A DNA stretch of 64,000 bases, taken from assembly GCA_018350325.1 (NCBI GenBank), contig JAEVLN010000021.1, forward strand, positions 992,001-1,056,000, given 5' to 3'. This DNA comes from Globodera rostochiensis (taxonomy: Eukaryota > Nematoda > Chromadorea > Rhabditida > Heteroderidae). The notes beneath the pieces were generated by a model. That model had not been told where the DNA came from and did not search any database. It saw nothing but the letters and a program-made list of their open reading frames with translations. The translations under genes and the position numbers were made by a program. This document shows, in pieces, positions 12,401-25,870 of the stretch; the first letter of the stretch is position 1; every line of letters starts with the position of its first letter.

Positions 12401-15400
12401 ATTGGTTTACTTTAAATTTATTTGTTTTATGTTTATTATTTTCCCTTTTGGGATCTTTTTTGCGCTGCTAGTGAAAATAAATTGATGGTCGTTTTTTTGA
12501 CTACTTCCGATCGCCGTATAAACTATCGGTAGCGTTGAAAGTTTTTTACATTTATAATTTATTTGGCGAATTTTTTATCTTAGAAACTATATTTTAGATG
12601 GTCTAAATTGGTGCGTTTTCTCTTTCTAAATTTATCATTATTATCCATAATTCACATAGGAAAAGGATTTTAGCTGAAGTATTTTGCAGCAATATAATCG
12701 AATAACGATTATGTAGATGCATGAATTAACAAAACTTAAAGGCTAAGCATATTTAATTGAATTTTGCGTCTATTGTAAAATTGGTTTGGTTTTTAATTAA
12801 TTTATGTTTTAATTAAAATTGTTTAATAAACTCCTTTTAAAATGTTTTAAAAAGTTTATAGTTAATTCAGGAGATAAAATTTAAACGCAATATTAATAAT
12901 ATTATATGTGGTATTATTGCGCAATTCCATTTTCTCGAACTGTGTTTACTCTTTGTTTTAGATTTACATTTTAAATTATTTTATCATAATGTTAAATGGG
13001 TTTAAGCAAAATTTAAGACATACACATTTTATGTTATTTATTTGATAATAAGAATAATTATATTTTTCTTTCATACGTTTATAAACACAAAATTTAAATG
13101 ATTAATTGATATGCATTACGTTCTTACTATCAATTCACGCCAAATTTTCGCTCGTTGCCGCACTGGAAATAATGATGTTACACATGCATGATTATTATTA
13201 GTAGTTTTATGAAATACATTTATTTTGCCAAATCAATGTGTCCACAAGATCCCGATTTCATTACTCGGAATAATAAAAGTTGTTTTAAGTTTTCCATAAA
13301 ATTCTAGAGTTTGTAGAATTGATTCAAAAAATTTGAATTAATAAATGAACATTTAAATATTTAATTTTCTATCTTTTAAAAATATAATTAGGTACATTTT
13401 AATGAAATTGTAATAACTATAAATTATATAAACTATATGCATTTTGTCGTAGTTTCATAGCATACATTATTTTTGATACCTATTTCCGGTAATTTTTAAC
13501 CAATTGAGATTGAATCAATGAAAAGCGTTTTATTAAAATATTCTTTATAAATCTCAATCAAATCATTTATTGTTTTTTGCCCTGATATTTATCTGAGTAT
13601 TTATTTGGAAATTTAGGGTATATAATTTTTTCTATAGAATAGTCAGTTTAGTTTTATTGTTGTAAATTTTATTTGTCTTTTATATTGTTTGTATTTTTAA
13701 TTGAGGCATATGTCACGGACTCAAATGTTTCATATCTGCGGTCATACAGATTATAATCTTCCTGTATTTTAACATCCATACTTGGTTGATGTTGGGGATC
13801 CTTTTGGTCCAGGTTAAAATTTGCATTATTGTTGCTTTTGAATAGGCCAACTTCTTTTGTCCAACGGGTTTAGCGGAAGGGGGGGGCAATCATTCGGAGA
13901 AGGAGCAATTTTACTTTTAATGCATGCCTGGATTTTTTTTTTACTAAATTTAGCATTTTTCTAAATTAAAAAAACTGACATTCGGCCAGCCTGCGTCCAG
14001 TGTCTCCAGCGCACTGACCTAAAAAAGTTGATTATTTGAGTATCTAACTATATTATTTCATTTTGAAGTTTAATTTACACAAATTCAAATTATTAATGAT
14101 AATGGGTTATATTTTATAAATTTAAAATTTTTTTCAAATAACTCTAAATAAATCATTTTTCGTACATATCAATTGGAGAATTTTTTTGTAATTTTTTTTA
14201 AAATAATGAGAAAATATCTTCGTTTAAAATATATGCGCATAGATTCACATATCGGTAAAGAAATTTTAACGATTTTTTAAATTTTTTTCTCGCACCGTTG
14301 TTGCAAATTGCTTCCCCAAATAGACAAATTGTACCGTCTCAAATCATACATTCTTCCTCCCGGCATGTACTAATGAGCTTTTGGATACTTTATTTACATT
14401 AGATTATGATTAAATCTGGTTACATTCATTTTAAATTTTCGTATTTTAATTTTTATGAGCTGATTTATTTTTATTAATGTTTCACAGCTGCTTTGACGCT
14501 CCATTGATTGGTTAAATTATTTATTCAGCGATTTTGTTTATTATTTCTTAAGACCTTCATTTAATTGTTTTCATTTTAATTTAAATTGTTAAGTTATAAT
14601 TCTGAATTGTCTGAAGATATTTTATTTGATGCACTGATTACGAATTTTTTGATAAAAAATAACAAAGTTATTGTTCATGTGTACGAATTTTATAATATAT
14701 TATTCCCATTTATAAGATTCAAGGCTAAAAGACACCGTTACATTTTAAATAATTTTAATTTAATTGCTTTAATTTATATGTTCAAGACTACAGATACGAC
14801 ATTTCAAATCATGGCAACTGCAAACTTATTATTCTTTGTTATTTGTATCGCTAATTTGTGTAGGACTTATTAATTAAAAAAATTTACAAACATACATAGC
14901 CAAGTGCGCCAACTCTTTGAATAACTAACTAGTTTTTCGTTTAACTTTATTGCATATGTAGTTATAATTTTATGATGTCGTTTAATATTATTTTACAGTT
15001 TTAATCAAAATTTCATTATTAGTTAATTTTTAAAAATATATTTTCTTTAATATGTTTTCAATGTGAAAGCAAAGCTAATATTTAGTTTTTGTTATAGTAA
15101 CTGTTGTATTTCTTTCCTTCCATACATCCACCATTCCGACCTTTCTTCTTTTATTATGGATTTTATTTTTTGAAACAACAAATCGTCCACTTTTGCCACT
15201 TTTATCACACTATCTATTTTTTTCTCATTCATGAAAAAACTGTTATTTAATCGTAAAATTCAATTGTTTTAGTTTCTGGTTGTTTTAAAATTTGCAACCT
15301 TGACTCCTGTCGGCTTAACATATTTATGCATGATATACAATTATTTTTATACTTTAATTTTGGTATCATTGTACGAATTTTACCTATATTTTAATTTTTT

Positions 15401-15586
15401 GCCTGATCATTGATTTGTCGTGTACTTTTGTAGTCAATTTATTTTTGATTAGTTTTTGAACCAGTTTTTAGAAATGTATTCAGTTTGTAAAACATTTTAC
15501 TTAGATATTGCTCATTAATATTTAGCTTCTCGTGTTTGCTGGAGAAATTTTGTGTGCGTGGTCTCTTTCTCAACCTAAAACACCAG
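9461..15586. other. Long AT-rich stretch, T-rich on the plus strand from about 10 kb
   Basis: No ORF or island with two splice edges was found. Small GC-richer spots are at 9790-9960 (CCGG-containing, perhaps repeat remnants), 13790-13930 (with a G8 run) and 13980-14030. The 95-codon frame at 14586-14873 is almost entirely AT-rich codons and I do not count it as a gene. The T excess suggests intron of a plus-strand gene. Confidence 0.4.
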
Positions 15587-15657
15587 GCCATCCATACCTT
15601 CAGAGAACAGACGCTTTCAATCTATCGAATTGGATAAATCGGTGCCGGCACCAACAA
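15587..15657 (+). CDS. Probable exon of a plus-strand gene
   Basis: GC-rich island after a pyrimidine-rich acceptor (CAACCTAAAACACCAG) and before GTAACTGC. The frame reads PSIPSENRRFQSIELDKSVP followed by APT, entering in phase 2 and leaving in phase 1. Ser, Pro and charged residues suggest a disordered or cytoplasmic segment. Other exons of the same gene may be those listed from 20.7 kb on. Confidence 0.4.
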
Positions 15658-17439
15658 GTAACTGCTCAATTAAATAATTATTTTTTACAAAATTGATAGC
15701 CTCCGTTCGCGAATAGAAACATTTGGAAAATTATGCTGCAGAAAAATAAACTTTTTTACCTTTATTTGATCATTTTACTCATTTAATACTTATTTTATTT
15801 ATTTTTATTATTTTTCCAATTTACTTTCTTTTCTTTTTTTTCTTATAGGTTTCCACTTAATAATTTAACTCTTTTTAAATATTATCTAAGCTTTAAAAAT
15901 TAATTTTAGGTCGGCCCTTTAAAGATGCATTGCTTTTAATAAAAATTTTAAAACTTTTTTTTTGTGTTTTTAAATCGATTTTAAGCTTACCAATTTTATA
16001 GTTCTCATTCCTCGGATAATTTCTAGGCATCATAGTGTAGATCAAAATTGTTCTTCGCGGACTTTCTATAAATTATCATTAAAATCATAATTTCATTATT
16101 GATTTTAATCTGAGATTATGTTATTCCAAGATATAGTAAAAAAAAATACGATAAATTACCAAATAGCAAAATATAATGTGAAATTTAAATACCAAGTACA
16201 AATAAAAAATAGTATTAAATAAACTTTTATACTAATAATTTTTCTAACCAATTAATTATTTTTAATTTTTTTTCTCGTATCTACTATAACAGCATTTTTG
16301 TTCAAGCAGAGTACTTGCAAACTTTTATTTATGCAAATTTTTGAGCTAATTTTATATCAAGTTATAGGATTAATTTTTGATCTTTTTTTTTGAAGTTTTA
16401 CTTTGTTACTGATCTGAAATCATTTTATTGATTGTGTTTTATGTTGGAGCTTTAACTTTTTAGTTATACTGCTAGAGCAACATGGTTTTTTATAAAAAAA
16501 ATCTTTTACTTTAGGATTTAGCAATAGTTAGAAAATATTAATAAACAATTTTATTTTTTAGAATACTATTTTTTATATTGCATAGAATTGGTTTCACAAA
16601 TAAAAATTTATCTTTAAAATTTATAGGATTTACAAGACATTAATTTTAAATGAAGATTGTCAGCTGTTTATTAAAAATGAAGCTCTTTAGTTTTAAGAAT
16701 TTACTGGTTAGATCTCTTCTGTTCACCGTATCGACTTTTTTTTAAAACTTAAAATAAAATTTTTTGTGTTTTAAAAAAAGAAATAAATAAATTCAATTTT
16801 TCTTATTTTCGTTATCGAAGTTAATGGGGAGTGTACCCTAATAACTTTTATTTATTTCCCGATTTTATTTGTTGAATGACTAATCGAAATCCTTTGTTTA
16901 TATAATTTTTGCATTCGATTTATTTACATATATTTTTTAAATCTTTAATTTAACTTAATGTTTAAATTAGGTTCTTATTAGTTTACAATTATTTTCAATT
17001 TTCGAATGTAAGTTAAAATCATAGTTTATCATTATAATATGTTTCTTCAATTTTTTAATATATTTGGGATTCATGATTAATAAATTTGCAGTTAGCAATT
17101 GGCTAACAAATAATGCAAAGTGAAGTCTTAGTCAAGAAGGTTATTTTATGTGCCATGGACTGTTATTTCAACATCCAGTTGTGTCTTCCCAACCTGTTAA
17201 TTTTCGATTCTAATTTAATTAAGTAATGCTTTTATCAATATTGCTTGGTTCGATTAGTATTATATTAGTATCTTTTATTTATTTAGTGAAACAAATCCAA
17301 AATTACCTATTTGGAATTAATATTTATCATTTTTTAAAATATGGTAGATCCTGCGTCGCATGATTATTCTTAATTTAATTTAATTTATTTTTTCAAACTT
17401 TTATTTAGTATTACGAAGTTTAATTTTAAAATTGGAACA

Positions 17440-17560
17440 TTAAATGAATATTGTAGAATCCATAGTGCGCCACCCCAGCGTTCTGTTGTCGCCAGGATAA
17501 GCAACGTCACGCAGCCAATGAAGTCGTGCATTTTGCGTAATATTGGATTAATAAAATTAA
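17440..17560. CDS. GC-rich island, possible exon, strand undecided
   Basis: The minus strand has a frame starting MHDFIGCVTLLILATTERWG, hydrophobic like a signal or membrane segment, and another reading NARLHWLRDVAYPGDNRTLG. The plus strand has CATPAFCCRQDKQRHAANEV after an acceptor-like CCATAG. Splice edges are weak on both strands, so I only note that the block is unlike its AT-rich neighbours. Confidence 0.2.
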
Positions 17561-20500
17561 ATCTGATTAGTTTCAAAAGATCTGTTTAAGTGAAATTTTT
17601 ATTATTTACCATCCATTAATAGAACATCCACTTTTTATTTATTTTTAATTAATGTTATTCTATTGAAATATTATTAAAATTTTTTTTTAACTACTAGAAA
17701 TTAATCTAAGTGAGATAAATTTAACCATTAAAACGAAAAAGAATAACTCGTTGCGTCTAGAATAGATGCAATTATTAAGTAAGAGTTTATTATTTCACAA
17801 ATAAATTATGAAAAAAGTTTTATTATTATTATCGTATTATCTCAAAAATGATGAAAATGAAATATTTTAAGATAAAAAATTATAATCACATCGATTCAAA
17901 AAATTATATTATTTATTATTTTAAGCATGAAATGTTGCTATATTTGTAATTAAGAATTAAACATTTTCAACGACAATTTCAATAGAGCCATTATAGTGTT
18001 TAATTTTACTAATTCAATATAGATTTTTACATCAATGTCTTTATATTTTTATTAATAAACCTTTTTTGCCAAATGGGACCGAGGTGAAAATAGCTGAGTT
18101 TGAGGCTGAATAGGTATTTATTAAATTTCTGAGTCTGGGAATACTTCAAAAGTGCTTAAATGACCAATCTTTCCCACAAAACTTAAATTTTTGTATATTT
18201 TAAATTCATGACTTTATTTCACAAAAAAAAAAGAAGTAAATAAGCATTTTTTAAATAGTCAAATTATACTTGTAATTTAAAAAAGGTAAACACATATTTA
18301 TTTGGTAAATAAAATTTTGCAATTTATTTAGCCTTTGAGAGATAGGATAGATTAAAAATTAAATTTGTTTGTTTAAAATGCTTATTAAACAGCATAAACT
18401 TTTTATAGTACTTTTTAAAATATTCTATTGTTTATTATTACGCTGTTTTTGCACTTTTAGGAAAATATTCTATGTTTAGTTATTGTTGTATTTTTTAAGT
18501 TGAATTTTAATATTTAAAGAAACCAACAAATCGACTATATGTATTTATTCGGTAGTTTTTATATTCGTCAGACTTTAATAATCTTTAAGAATTTTTAATT
18601 TGTAAATTTAATAATTTTTTTATGGGTAGAATGCCAGTTTTTTGGATCTCAGATGAAATAGCTTTTATTTTCCGGCGTAAAATATCTAATTTATTTTTTG
18701 TAATTTTCCAAATTCAGCCAAAAAATGGATGCGTGCAAATAAAATTTCTTAAATTTTCGCAGTAATACTAATAACTTAATGATTATACGCAAACGTTCTT
18801 TTTTTGTTTGAAGTGTTTTTTTATTGATACATCATTTTCTTTTTTTTAAATTAATTTTCTTCTATGTAATAAATAAAAATAGAATTTAGGTCGAAAACGA
18901 AATAAATTTTAATATTTCAATGCAGAGATGAATTTATTTCTTTTAAGTTTTCTCGAGCTTAATTTATATATTTGTCGTTTTTTTGTCTTCTATGCTTTGG
19001 TGTTATGCTCGTAGTTCATTCAAATGTATTTTTTTAAATTTTTTATGAAATATATATATATCACTTTATATTTTGGTTGCATGCCCATTTGTTTAAATGA
19101 TTTGTGATAACAGTCAAGTCTTTTGCCATTTTCCGGGTTTGGTTCAGGTTGGAGGTCGAAATAGGGGTCTAACCATTTTGTAATTAAATTTGGCTGGGGT
19201 CAAAAAATTAAAAGTACGCATTTGCCGCAGGCAGTGAAATCTTTATTATTTAGACTCCGCTTATCGGTTTAAGTCGAACAAAAACTTTTTGTTCGTTTTT
19301 GATCAAAACTAATCAAGTTACGGTATGAACAATTTTAAGCACAAATTTAAACATAAATTTCAAAATTTTAAATTTTGTAAAATAATTAGATAATTAAATT
19401 CAGCGTAAAAATCCCAGCTAAAAATAAAAAAGTTTGTTCAATTCTGTTAGAATTGATCATATTACGGTCTGATCAATTTTGAAGAAGAAATAGTGTTGAA
19501 AAGTTAGAGATTGTGTGTAGAGAAACAAGAGTACGAGATTGGAACTGTGCTTTCTCAGTAGTTTTCACTCCATAGAACCATTGTTATGCTGAAGTGTTAA
19601 GGAAAGAGAAATTAATTATTTAAATAAAAATAAAACTCATATAAAGAGAACAAATGAGCAAAGGGTTTGACCGTCAGCAGAAAGGGCTTGCCCGCACAGA
19701 GAATTAATTAATTAAACTAAAAATATTTAAAATATTCTTTCAGATCAGTGGTAGGCCCTAGGAACTCTACATTTATCATTTTTGGTTTCTTTGCTTATAC
19801 ACACAAGCCATTGATGATAAGTCCGATTTTATTATTCATTGTTGATTTATATGTATTGTTTAATTAACCTAAATAAATAATGTTGGACTATTAATTTGTG
19901 TTGCATATTTGAAAATATATTTGGTCAATAAAATAATTAATTTTTGCAAGTTGATTGGTAAAAAGTGATTTTATTCCTAATATTTCATTTCTTATAACCG
20001 TAGATTTATTTTCTTATTATTGATAAATTTTGTTTTTTCAATTTTATATTTATAAGCACGCATTTTCTCAGAAAAATTATTTGTCAATCGAAATTTATCA
20101 GAGAAATAAAGATTCCGTTTCCGCCAATCTGTGAATGCACATTTTCCGAATCAGGAAATTAGACAGACGTTCTTATAAGAATTGAAACAAAACAAGTCAC
20201 TATTTCAGCCAGACGCATGCTTATTATTTATAAAAATTTTTGACGATGCTTCTGATGAAAACCATTCTCATTTAGCATTTATACAGTAATAATTTGCCGG
20301 CCTTGATAATGTAAATCGTAGATTCTTTTCTCATACTTATATTTAATCATATTCTTAATGTAAATATTGACAAATCTTTTTAACTATTTATTTAATAGCC
20401 TCGCCTCTCATTCAAATTTTCCAATTTTGTTATACAAATTTTTGTTTATTTGATTGCTTTTGTTTTATATGGTTTCATTTATGCTCAGTCGGAATTTTTT

Positions 20501-20732
20501 TTTTTTTAATTTAAAACTAACTGTTTTATCTGTGACAAATCGGTGTTAAATTGATAATAGTTGTATCTCTTAGCAATTGGTTTTCAAATTAAATAAATAT
20601 TTAGTTTCTCTTGCTTGCTTTTAGTGCTTGATACTCTTTCTGGTTTATATGTAGATTATATTTTATTAAAAAGTAATTTATAATTTAAATTGAATTAATT
20701 TTTGATAAATTTTGACTTTAGTTCCTTTAAAG

Positions 20733-20790
20733 CTTTGTCTGGGAGACTCAACATGGTCGCAAGATTGCCACCTTGGCCGATGATGGAGAT
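20733..20790 (+). CDS. Probable exon of a plus-strand gene
   Basis: Strong donor GAT/GTGAGT. With the acceptor TTTAAAG the frame reads FVWETQHGRKIATLADDGD and ends in phase 0. The alternative acceptor TTTAG, 11 nt further upstream, would give SFKALSGRLNMVARLPPW instead. The first reading continues in phase into the next island (21307). The protein is not recognised. Confidence 0.42.
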
Positions 20791-21306
20791 GTGAGTAATG
20801 TACTAGAAATATTATTTTACAAATTTATATTTATTAATGTTTATTAGAGATTTTAAACCCACCACGATTTTTATTTTTTAAACAATAATATTATTCATAT
20901 TGACTCGCATCTATATCCACTTAATGTTTTATTAGTTTTTTTAATAAGAAATAACATTTTAATTGTTGTGGACTTACTCCAGACTTTACTCAGTTAACAT
21001 AAATTGTAACATATTAGTATTTATCAATGTTTTATTAAATCGATTAAACTATATCCTTTTTATTCGTTTAAGTTGAACTCAATGTTAGAATTTTATTTCC
21101 TGTTCAATCTAGATGAAATTAAATCTTTCAAGCAATTATTCATTTTTAATATTTTTATTAATGTCGATGGTCTTCGAAAGCTAGATTAAATATATTGCTT
21201 TAATATTTTAACTAATGAAAATTAATCATTGTAGATTTTTTTTAATGAAATAAGTAGTAATTTTTAAAACTTTTGATCTCACGGCCGCATTCGCGTTGTT
21301 TTCCAG

Positions 21307-21345
21307 TATGCGCGAAAACTCTTTGTTAACCGCCTCTGCAAATTT
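21307..21345 (+). CDS. Possible exon of a plus-strand gene
   Basis: Acceptor TTTTCCAG, 13 codons reading YARKLFVNRLCKF, then GTTCTT. The phases (0 in, 0 out) fit the exon ending at 20790. The donor is weak. Confidence 0.32.
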
Positions 21346-21770
21346 GTTCTTTTAAAAATGTAATATTTGTGATTTCTCGTCTAAATTACTTTGCATCCAT
21401 CTTGGCCAAGCTGTTGATTTAACATTAGTTTATTTTTTTTATTTGTAACAATTTTAATTTAAAATTTTATTTATTGCCTGATTTTATTATAGCTTATTTA
21501 ATTTACACTATTTTAAAAATTATTATTTATTTGCATTAAATTACAATTTATTTATGATTAGACTGTATCCCATTATTTTCTTTTTTATTTTATATACAAA
21601 ATATAAAATCCGGAACCTATGTAAAAAAAGTTAATGCTTTGATTTCTTGTTTGGGCATCTAGGTTTTCCGCAATAAAATAGTGGTGCTGATTGTGATGAA
21701 TTCGAAGAATTTTTATAATATTGGATTAATGAAGAATCTGCATAATTAACTTTATTAATTCTAAATGATG

Positions 21771-21790
21771 GGGGGGGGGAGGGGGGGGGA
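21771..21790 (+). repeat. Interrupted poly-G tract
   Basis: Two runs of nine to ten G separated by one A in otherwise AT-rich DNA. Similar runs occur at 13878-13886, 50179-50195 and 61218-61231. They can form G-quadruplexes on the plus strand, and their length is likely to be unreliable in the assembly. Confidence 0.8.
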
Positions 21791-22410
21791 AATAAATCGT
21801 TTAGTAGATCGTTTATTTTAAATCTTTTTTTACTTTTGTATTTTCTTTACTATTTTTCAGCAAATTACCAAACGCTTTGGATTTGGTTGCTTAAGTAATT
21901 TGACGGCTCACAAAGGCTTTGATGAATAGTTTGCTCTGCATTAAAATCGACAATATATTTTTATTAGTCGTTTTTATCAACGTTTATCAAATTGCTGATA
22001 GGGGTTGACATGAATAGCAGCAAAAGAATTTTTTTGTAAAGATTCACTTTTTAATATTAAAATTACGGTGACTGCGAATTGTCTGTCGGCTTTTATTCAC
22101 GACAAAATGAGCTTTTATTATTTATTATCAATTAATTTTGATTTTATCCATTTATTTATTTATGCTATGACTGAAAAGATCTAACTAAATTTTATTAGTT
22201 ATTAGATTGATTATTTGAAAAAAGACAATACAGTATTGCAAATCTTATTGTCAGTGCTGGAAGGGGAAAATTTTAACAATGTTTACTAAAAAATTGCTCT
22301 AAAATTTTAGAAATTTGGATAAAAATGAGCAAATATTATTTTTGGACATGTTTAACCGCAAATTTAGGTAATAATAAAAAAAGTTAATTTTAAAAAAGTA
22401 CATATCCGAC

Positions 22411-22465
22411 CAGGGATAGGCGGAATTCCGTTGTCCGTTTTTTAAAAAATTTCCGCCCATCCCTG
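22411..22465. mobile_element. 55-bp hAT-like mini-MITE with perfect 8-bp target duplication
   Basis: The element begins CAGGGATAGGCGGAATTCCG and ends TTTCCGCCCATCCCTG, inverted ends with few mismatches. It is flanked on both sides by TATCCGAC (22403-22410 and 22466-22473). CAGGG ends and an 8-bp duplication are the hAT signature. This is close to the minimum size for such an element: two ends with a few bases between. Confidence 0.88.
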
Positions 22466-22639
22466 TATCCGACCCGAACCCTGGGATAAACTGACATTTG
22501 CCTTTTTTAAACAATTTTAACAAGAAAAATTGAATTAAAATGTGAAATTTTGAGGTTTTTAAGCAATTTTTTTCTTTAAAAAAATATATTGCCATGAATA
22601 AATTAAAAAACAACAAATCGCAATAAATTAATGCAAATC

Positions 22640-22757
22640 CAGCCGAAAATAATGCTTCGGTTCCGGCCGGGACCAGAAAAACCGGAGCCAAGACTTCATT
22701 AAAAAATACCGGGGCCTAAAAACCGGTAATCCGGTCCCATGCTACCCTTATTTAACA
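22640..22757. repeat. Fragment of a CCGGTCCC-type dispersed repeat
   Basis: GC-rich stretch in AT-rich DNA with CCGGCCGGGACC, ACCGGAGCC, TACCGGGGCC, AACCGGTAATCCGGTCCC, then ATGCTACCCTTA. Its inverse begins TAAGGGTAGCATGGGACCGG, similar to a hAT end. Related motifs occur at 2531-2650 and 4360-4425, suggesting one family. The 55-bp mini-MITE lies about 175 bp away and may have inserted into the same older element. Confidence 0.45.
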
Positions 22758-23020
22758 TACATGGGGAGGGGAACATTTTTACCGATTTATGGGTCCTTTT
22801 GTCCGTTTTTTTCTTGGTTTTCACGTAAAATTCAAGTAAATTTAAACAGAAATGCAATTGCTCTCCAACCGCCACTGTAAAACAGAGTATAGGTAATTAG
22901 AATATTAATGCTTGTTATTTTCAGCTTACAAATTAATGGCATTGTTTTCATTGAAATTCTCATTATTTAATATTTTAAACCTTGATAGTTTTTAATAAAC
23001 GTGTATTGTTCTAAGTTCAG

Positions 23021-23096
23021 TTGCCAGCGATGCCCAAAAACGGCGATGCAATGCTCCAATTGGGTGGAACTCGGCGCCATCTGGCGTACTCGATAA
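23021..23096 (+). CDS. Probable exon of a plus-strand gene
   Basis: Acceptor TAAGTTCAG, GC-rich body, donor GTCTAT. The phase-0 frame reads LPAMPKNGDAMLQLGGTRRH then LAYSI and leaves in phase 1. A second frame (CQRCPKTAMQCSNWVELG) is also open but meets a stop before the donor. Phase 0 fits the exon at 21307-21345. Confidence 0.4.
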
Positions 23097-23936
23097 GTCT
23101 ATTATGTTTTTTATAATAGTTATGAGCTTTCATTTGTCTAATTAATTCTTAATTTAATTCGTTTTAAGAATTGTACTTGCTTGGAAACTGACAATTGTAT
23201 TGTAAGTGCAAATCATAGCAGCTATTTCCTTAGCCGTTATTTTTAAAACTTTATACCCATTAAAAAATGGTATTACATTGTTAATTAAATTATATTTTAA
23301 ATAATAAAAATTTGATTTTTTTGATTGAATTCATTTATTCAAATTTTTTTATTACTATTGATTAAAAGTAAAATTCAAACCAAATTAACAAACCGTAACA
23401 TAATCATTTCATTTTTTAAATTTCATTTTAAGCTCTTACAATTTTATAGGCCTGCTTCTAAACAAAAAACCAATATAAGCTTCAACTGCTGCCGGCTAAC
23501 TTATTTTAAAAAATTCATATAGAATATTTGCTATTTTATACAGGTTTTTATTGAATAGTTTAGCTCATGGTTTGTGATAAGGAGTTCCAAGTTTTTTGCC
23601 GTTTAATTTAAGATTTATTTATATTTGTTAAATGCAAAATAATTGTTTGTTCTTGTAATGTATAATTTATGCTTTATATACCGTAATACTTATTTTATAA
23701 TTGTTTTTTGAATTTTTAACATTTGTTACGTATCAATGTATTCGTTGATAATATCTAAAAGTAACTTGTTTTTAGATTTTCATTCAGATTTCAACAAAGT
23801 TTAGGATTTAAATTTATTTTAAATGTCATGAATGTATTTTTTAATTTAAGAAATATTTACTTTTATAAAAATAGTTTTTTATCCTTTTATATAGTTTTTA
23901 ATAATTATAAATTTATTTTATATGTGATTTTTAAAG

Positions 23937-23982
23937 CTGGGCTCTTGTTGAACATACCGGTGTTAAACACAGTTCCCACCGT
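23937..23982 (+). CDS. Probable exon of a plus-strand gene
   Basis: Island between TTTTAAAG and GTGAATG. One frame reads WALVEHTGVKHSSHR and looks the most protein-like. The frame in phase with the exon ending at 23096 reads GLLLNIPVLNTVPT. Which is used cannot be settled by eye. Confidence 0.35.
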
Positions 23983-24653
23983 GTGAATGTGTGCTACAAG
24001 TCAATGTTTTTGAATTTTTTAATCGATTAATCTTGTTGATTACACGATGATTATAGTGTGATGCTTTCTTGCCTTTTGGACGGTTTATGTATGTTTGTAG
24101 TCTATTGACGTAAGATTTTGAAAATCATGGTCATTTATCCAGTAATTTTATAAATATATGGGGCTCTTTCTATAAACAAGCGTCGCTTATTTTTGCTAAT
24201 CAAATCGATTGAAGATTTTTTGTTAATCTATCCATGTAATTGTTGCAACTTTTCGAATACGTTTTTTAATTAGGAAAATACTTTTGTGTAAAGTAGAAAT
24301 TTTATATTTTTTCGAATTTTTGATTAAATTTTATTCTGCCCCCAACGGCCACCCTCTCAGAAGCTAAACGGGAATATTTTTGTCAAGAAATAATTTGTAA
24401 GCTGTTGCGCTTTGACTTAGTAATTTTATTTATTGGGCTTGCTTAAGCTCAATTATTTTTAATATGAACTTGTCAGAAGAATTGAATGATGAGCACTGAA
24501 TTTATAAATCCATCATAGGGTGAATAATTTTAAAATAAAATAATTATTTAATTATGTCTTTAATCACGTTTTATTTCCATCATAATTCATATATTATTAC
24601 TATTTTATAATAATTTTTGTATTTGCATTTTGTTTTCATTAAGTAGGTTTTAG

Positions 24654-24695
24654 TTTCGGCGGCAGTCTGTCTGTCTCTTCATTCACATCCTGCTG
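24654..24695 (+). CDS. Possible exon of a plus-strand gene
   Basis: Acceptor GGTTTTAG and donor CTG/GTGTGG enclose 42 nt. All three frames are open (FRRQSVCLFIHILL, SAAVCLSLHSHPA, FGGSLSVSSFTSC). Confidence 0.25.
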
Positions 24696-25091
24696 GTGTG
24701 GACTTTAAATATTATTCTAAAAATATTAATTAATCTTCTGGCACCTTAATGCCAAATTGTGTTTTGTTTGACAAAAATAACGACCAGTGGCCTTTATTAA
24801 AAAATTATTTAGTTATTTTATTGTTGGATTTTCCATAATAAAAACTTATTATTAAATCGGGTTGTACTTTTTATGCAATGTCTATTATTTTATTAGTTTA
24901 GATTAATAGCATATATTTAAAAATTTTGTTGATACATGATATTTAAATTCAATCTCGAACATGTGGTTTCTTTTTTTCTTAATTTTTTTGTGAAATGTAA
25001 AAATTTGCAACATTTTGACAAAATTCTAGTGTATATCTTACTAAAATAATTCTAATTTTTGTTGCATTTGCTTCTTGCTTTAATCTGAAAG

Positions 25092-25270
25092 TTCTCCGGT
25101 TAATCGCCGAAGGCAAAACGCGGTAGATCGAATAAAAGTGTCTTATTTAAAAGGTGGTAGAAGCTGATCTATGTTGCGGTTGCGTTAATGAATTTAACTT
25201 TATTTATATCATGTTTAGTTTCTTCGGCGAGCTCTTCCTGATGGGCTTCAACCCATTGTAAAAGGGACGA
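25092..25270 (+). CDS. Two probable exons of a plus-strand gene
   Basis: Exon 25092-25122 (acceptor CTGAAAG, donor GCG/GTAGAT) reads SPVNRRRQNA and leaves in phase 0. Exon 25219-25270 (acceptor ATGTTTAG, donor GTAATA) enters in phase 0, reads FLRRALPDGLQPIVKGT and leaves in phase 1. The second island has good edges. RALPDGLQP superficially resembles the RALPDGLKP of type II topoisomerases, but nothing else supports that family here. Confidence 0.4.
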
Positions 25271-25870
25271 GTAATAGTTTCGAGAGTTTTTTAGTTTTAT
25301 TTTAGATTAAAAAAATTGTCACTTGCGTTTTAAAGTAATTTTAATTGTTCATCATTAATATTTATATCAAATCTTAACATTTTTTGATTTGTTAAACATT
25401 AAAACAATTTTATTAAAATTAATTACCACAGCAGTAATTTTTTTTCAAAATATTAAATATTTTATCTTAATTTATTTTGAAATTTTGCTATATTTTATAT
25501 ATTTATAAAAAAATTTACGATTACGTTGCAATCGTTAAATCTTTTTTATTCTAATTTAACTTGTCGTAAATATTAAAGTTTATAGAATTTTCAAAATAAG
25601 TTTTATATAATTTTCATCTTTAAGTGACTGTAGAGTATAATAGCTAGCTGTCCGGACAGGTTAATGTCATTATATTTTAGTTTATTTATAAAAACACTTT
25701 GATTTTGAATCCTTCATCCAGAGAACCAAACAGATATTTAATGAAATAAATAATTTATTTTAATTAAATCAAATTTTAGATTAATTTTTTCTACTGAATT
25801 CTGGTTTAAAAATTATTTTTATGATTTAATTTTTTGTTTAATTTTTAATTCTTTTAAATTTGTTTTTAAG

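Noticed and set aside
14586..14873. 95-codon plus-strand frame
   Set aside because: It consists almost only of AT-rich codons, has no splice edges or motif, and such lengths occur by chance in this composition.
25219..25270. Type II topoisomerase exon suggested by RALPDGLQP
   Set aside because: Only nine residues resemble the family, neighbouring islands show no topoisomerase sequence, and the key tyrosine region is absent.
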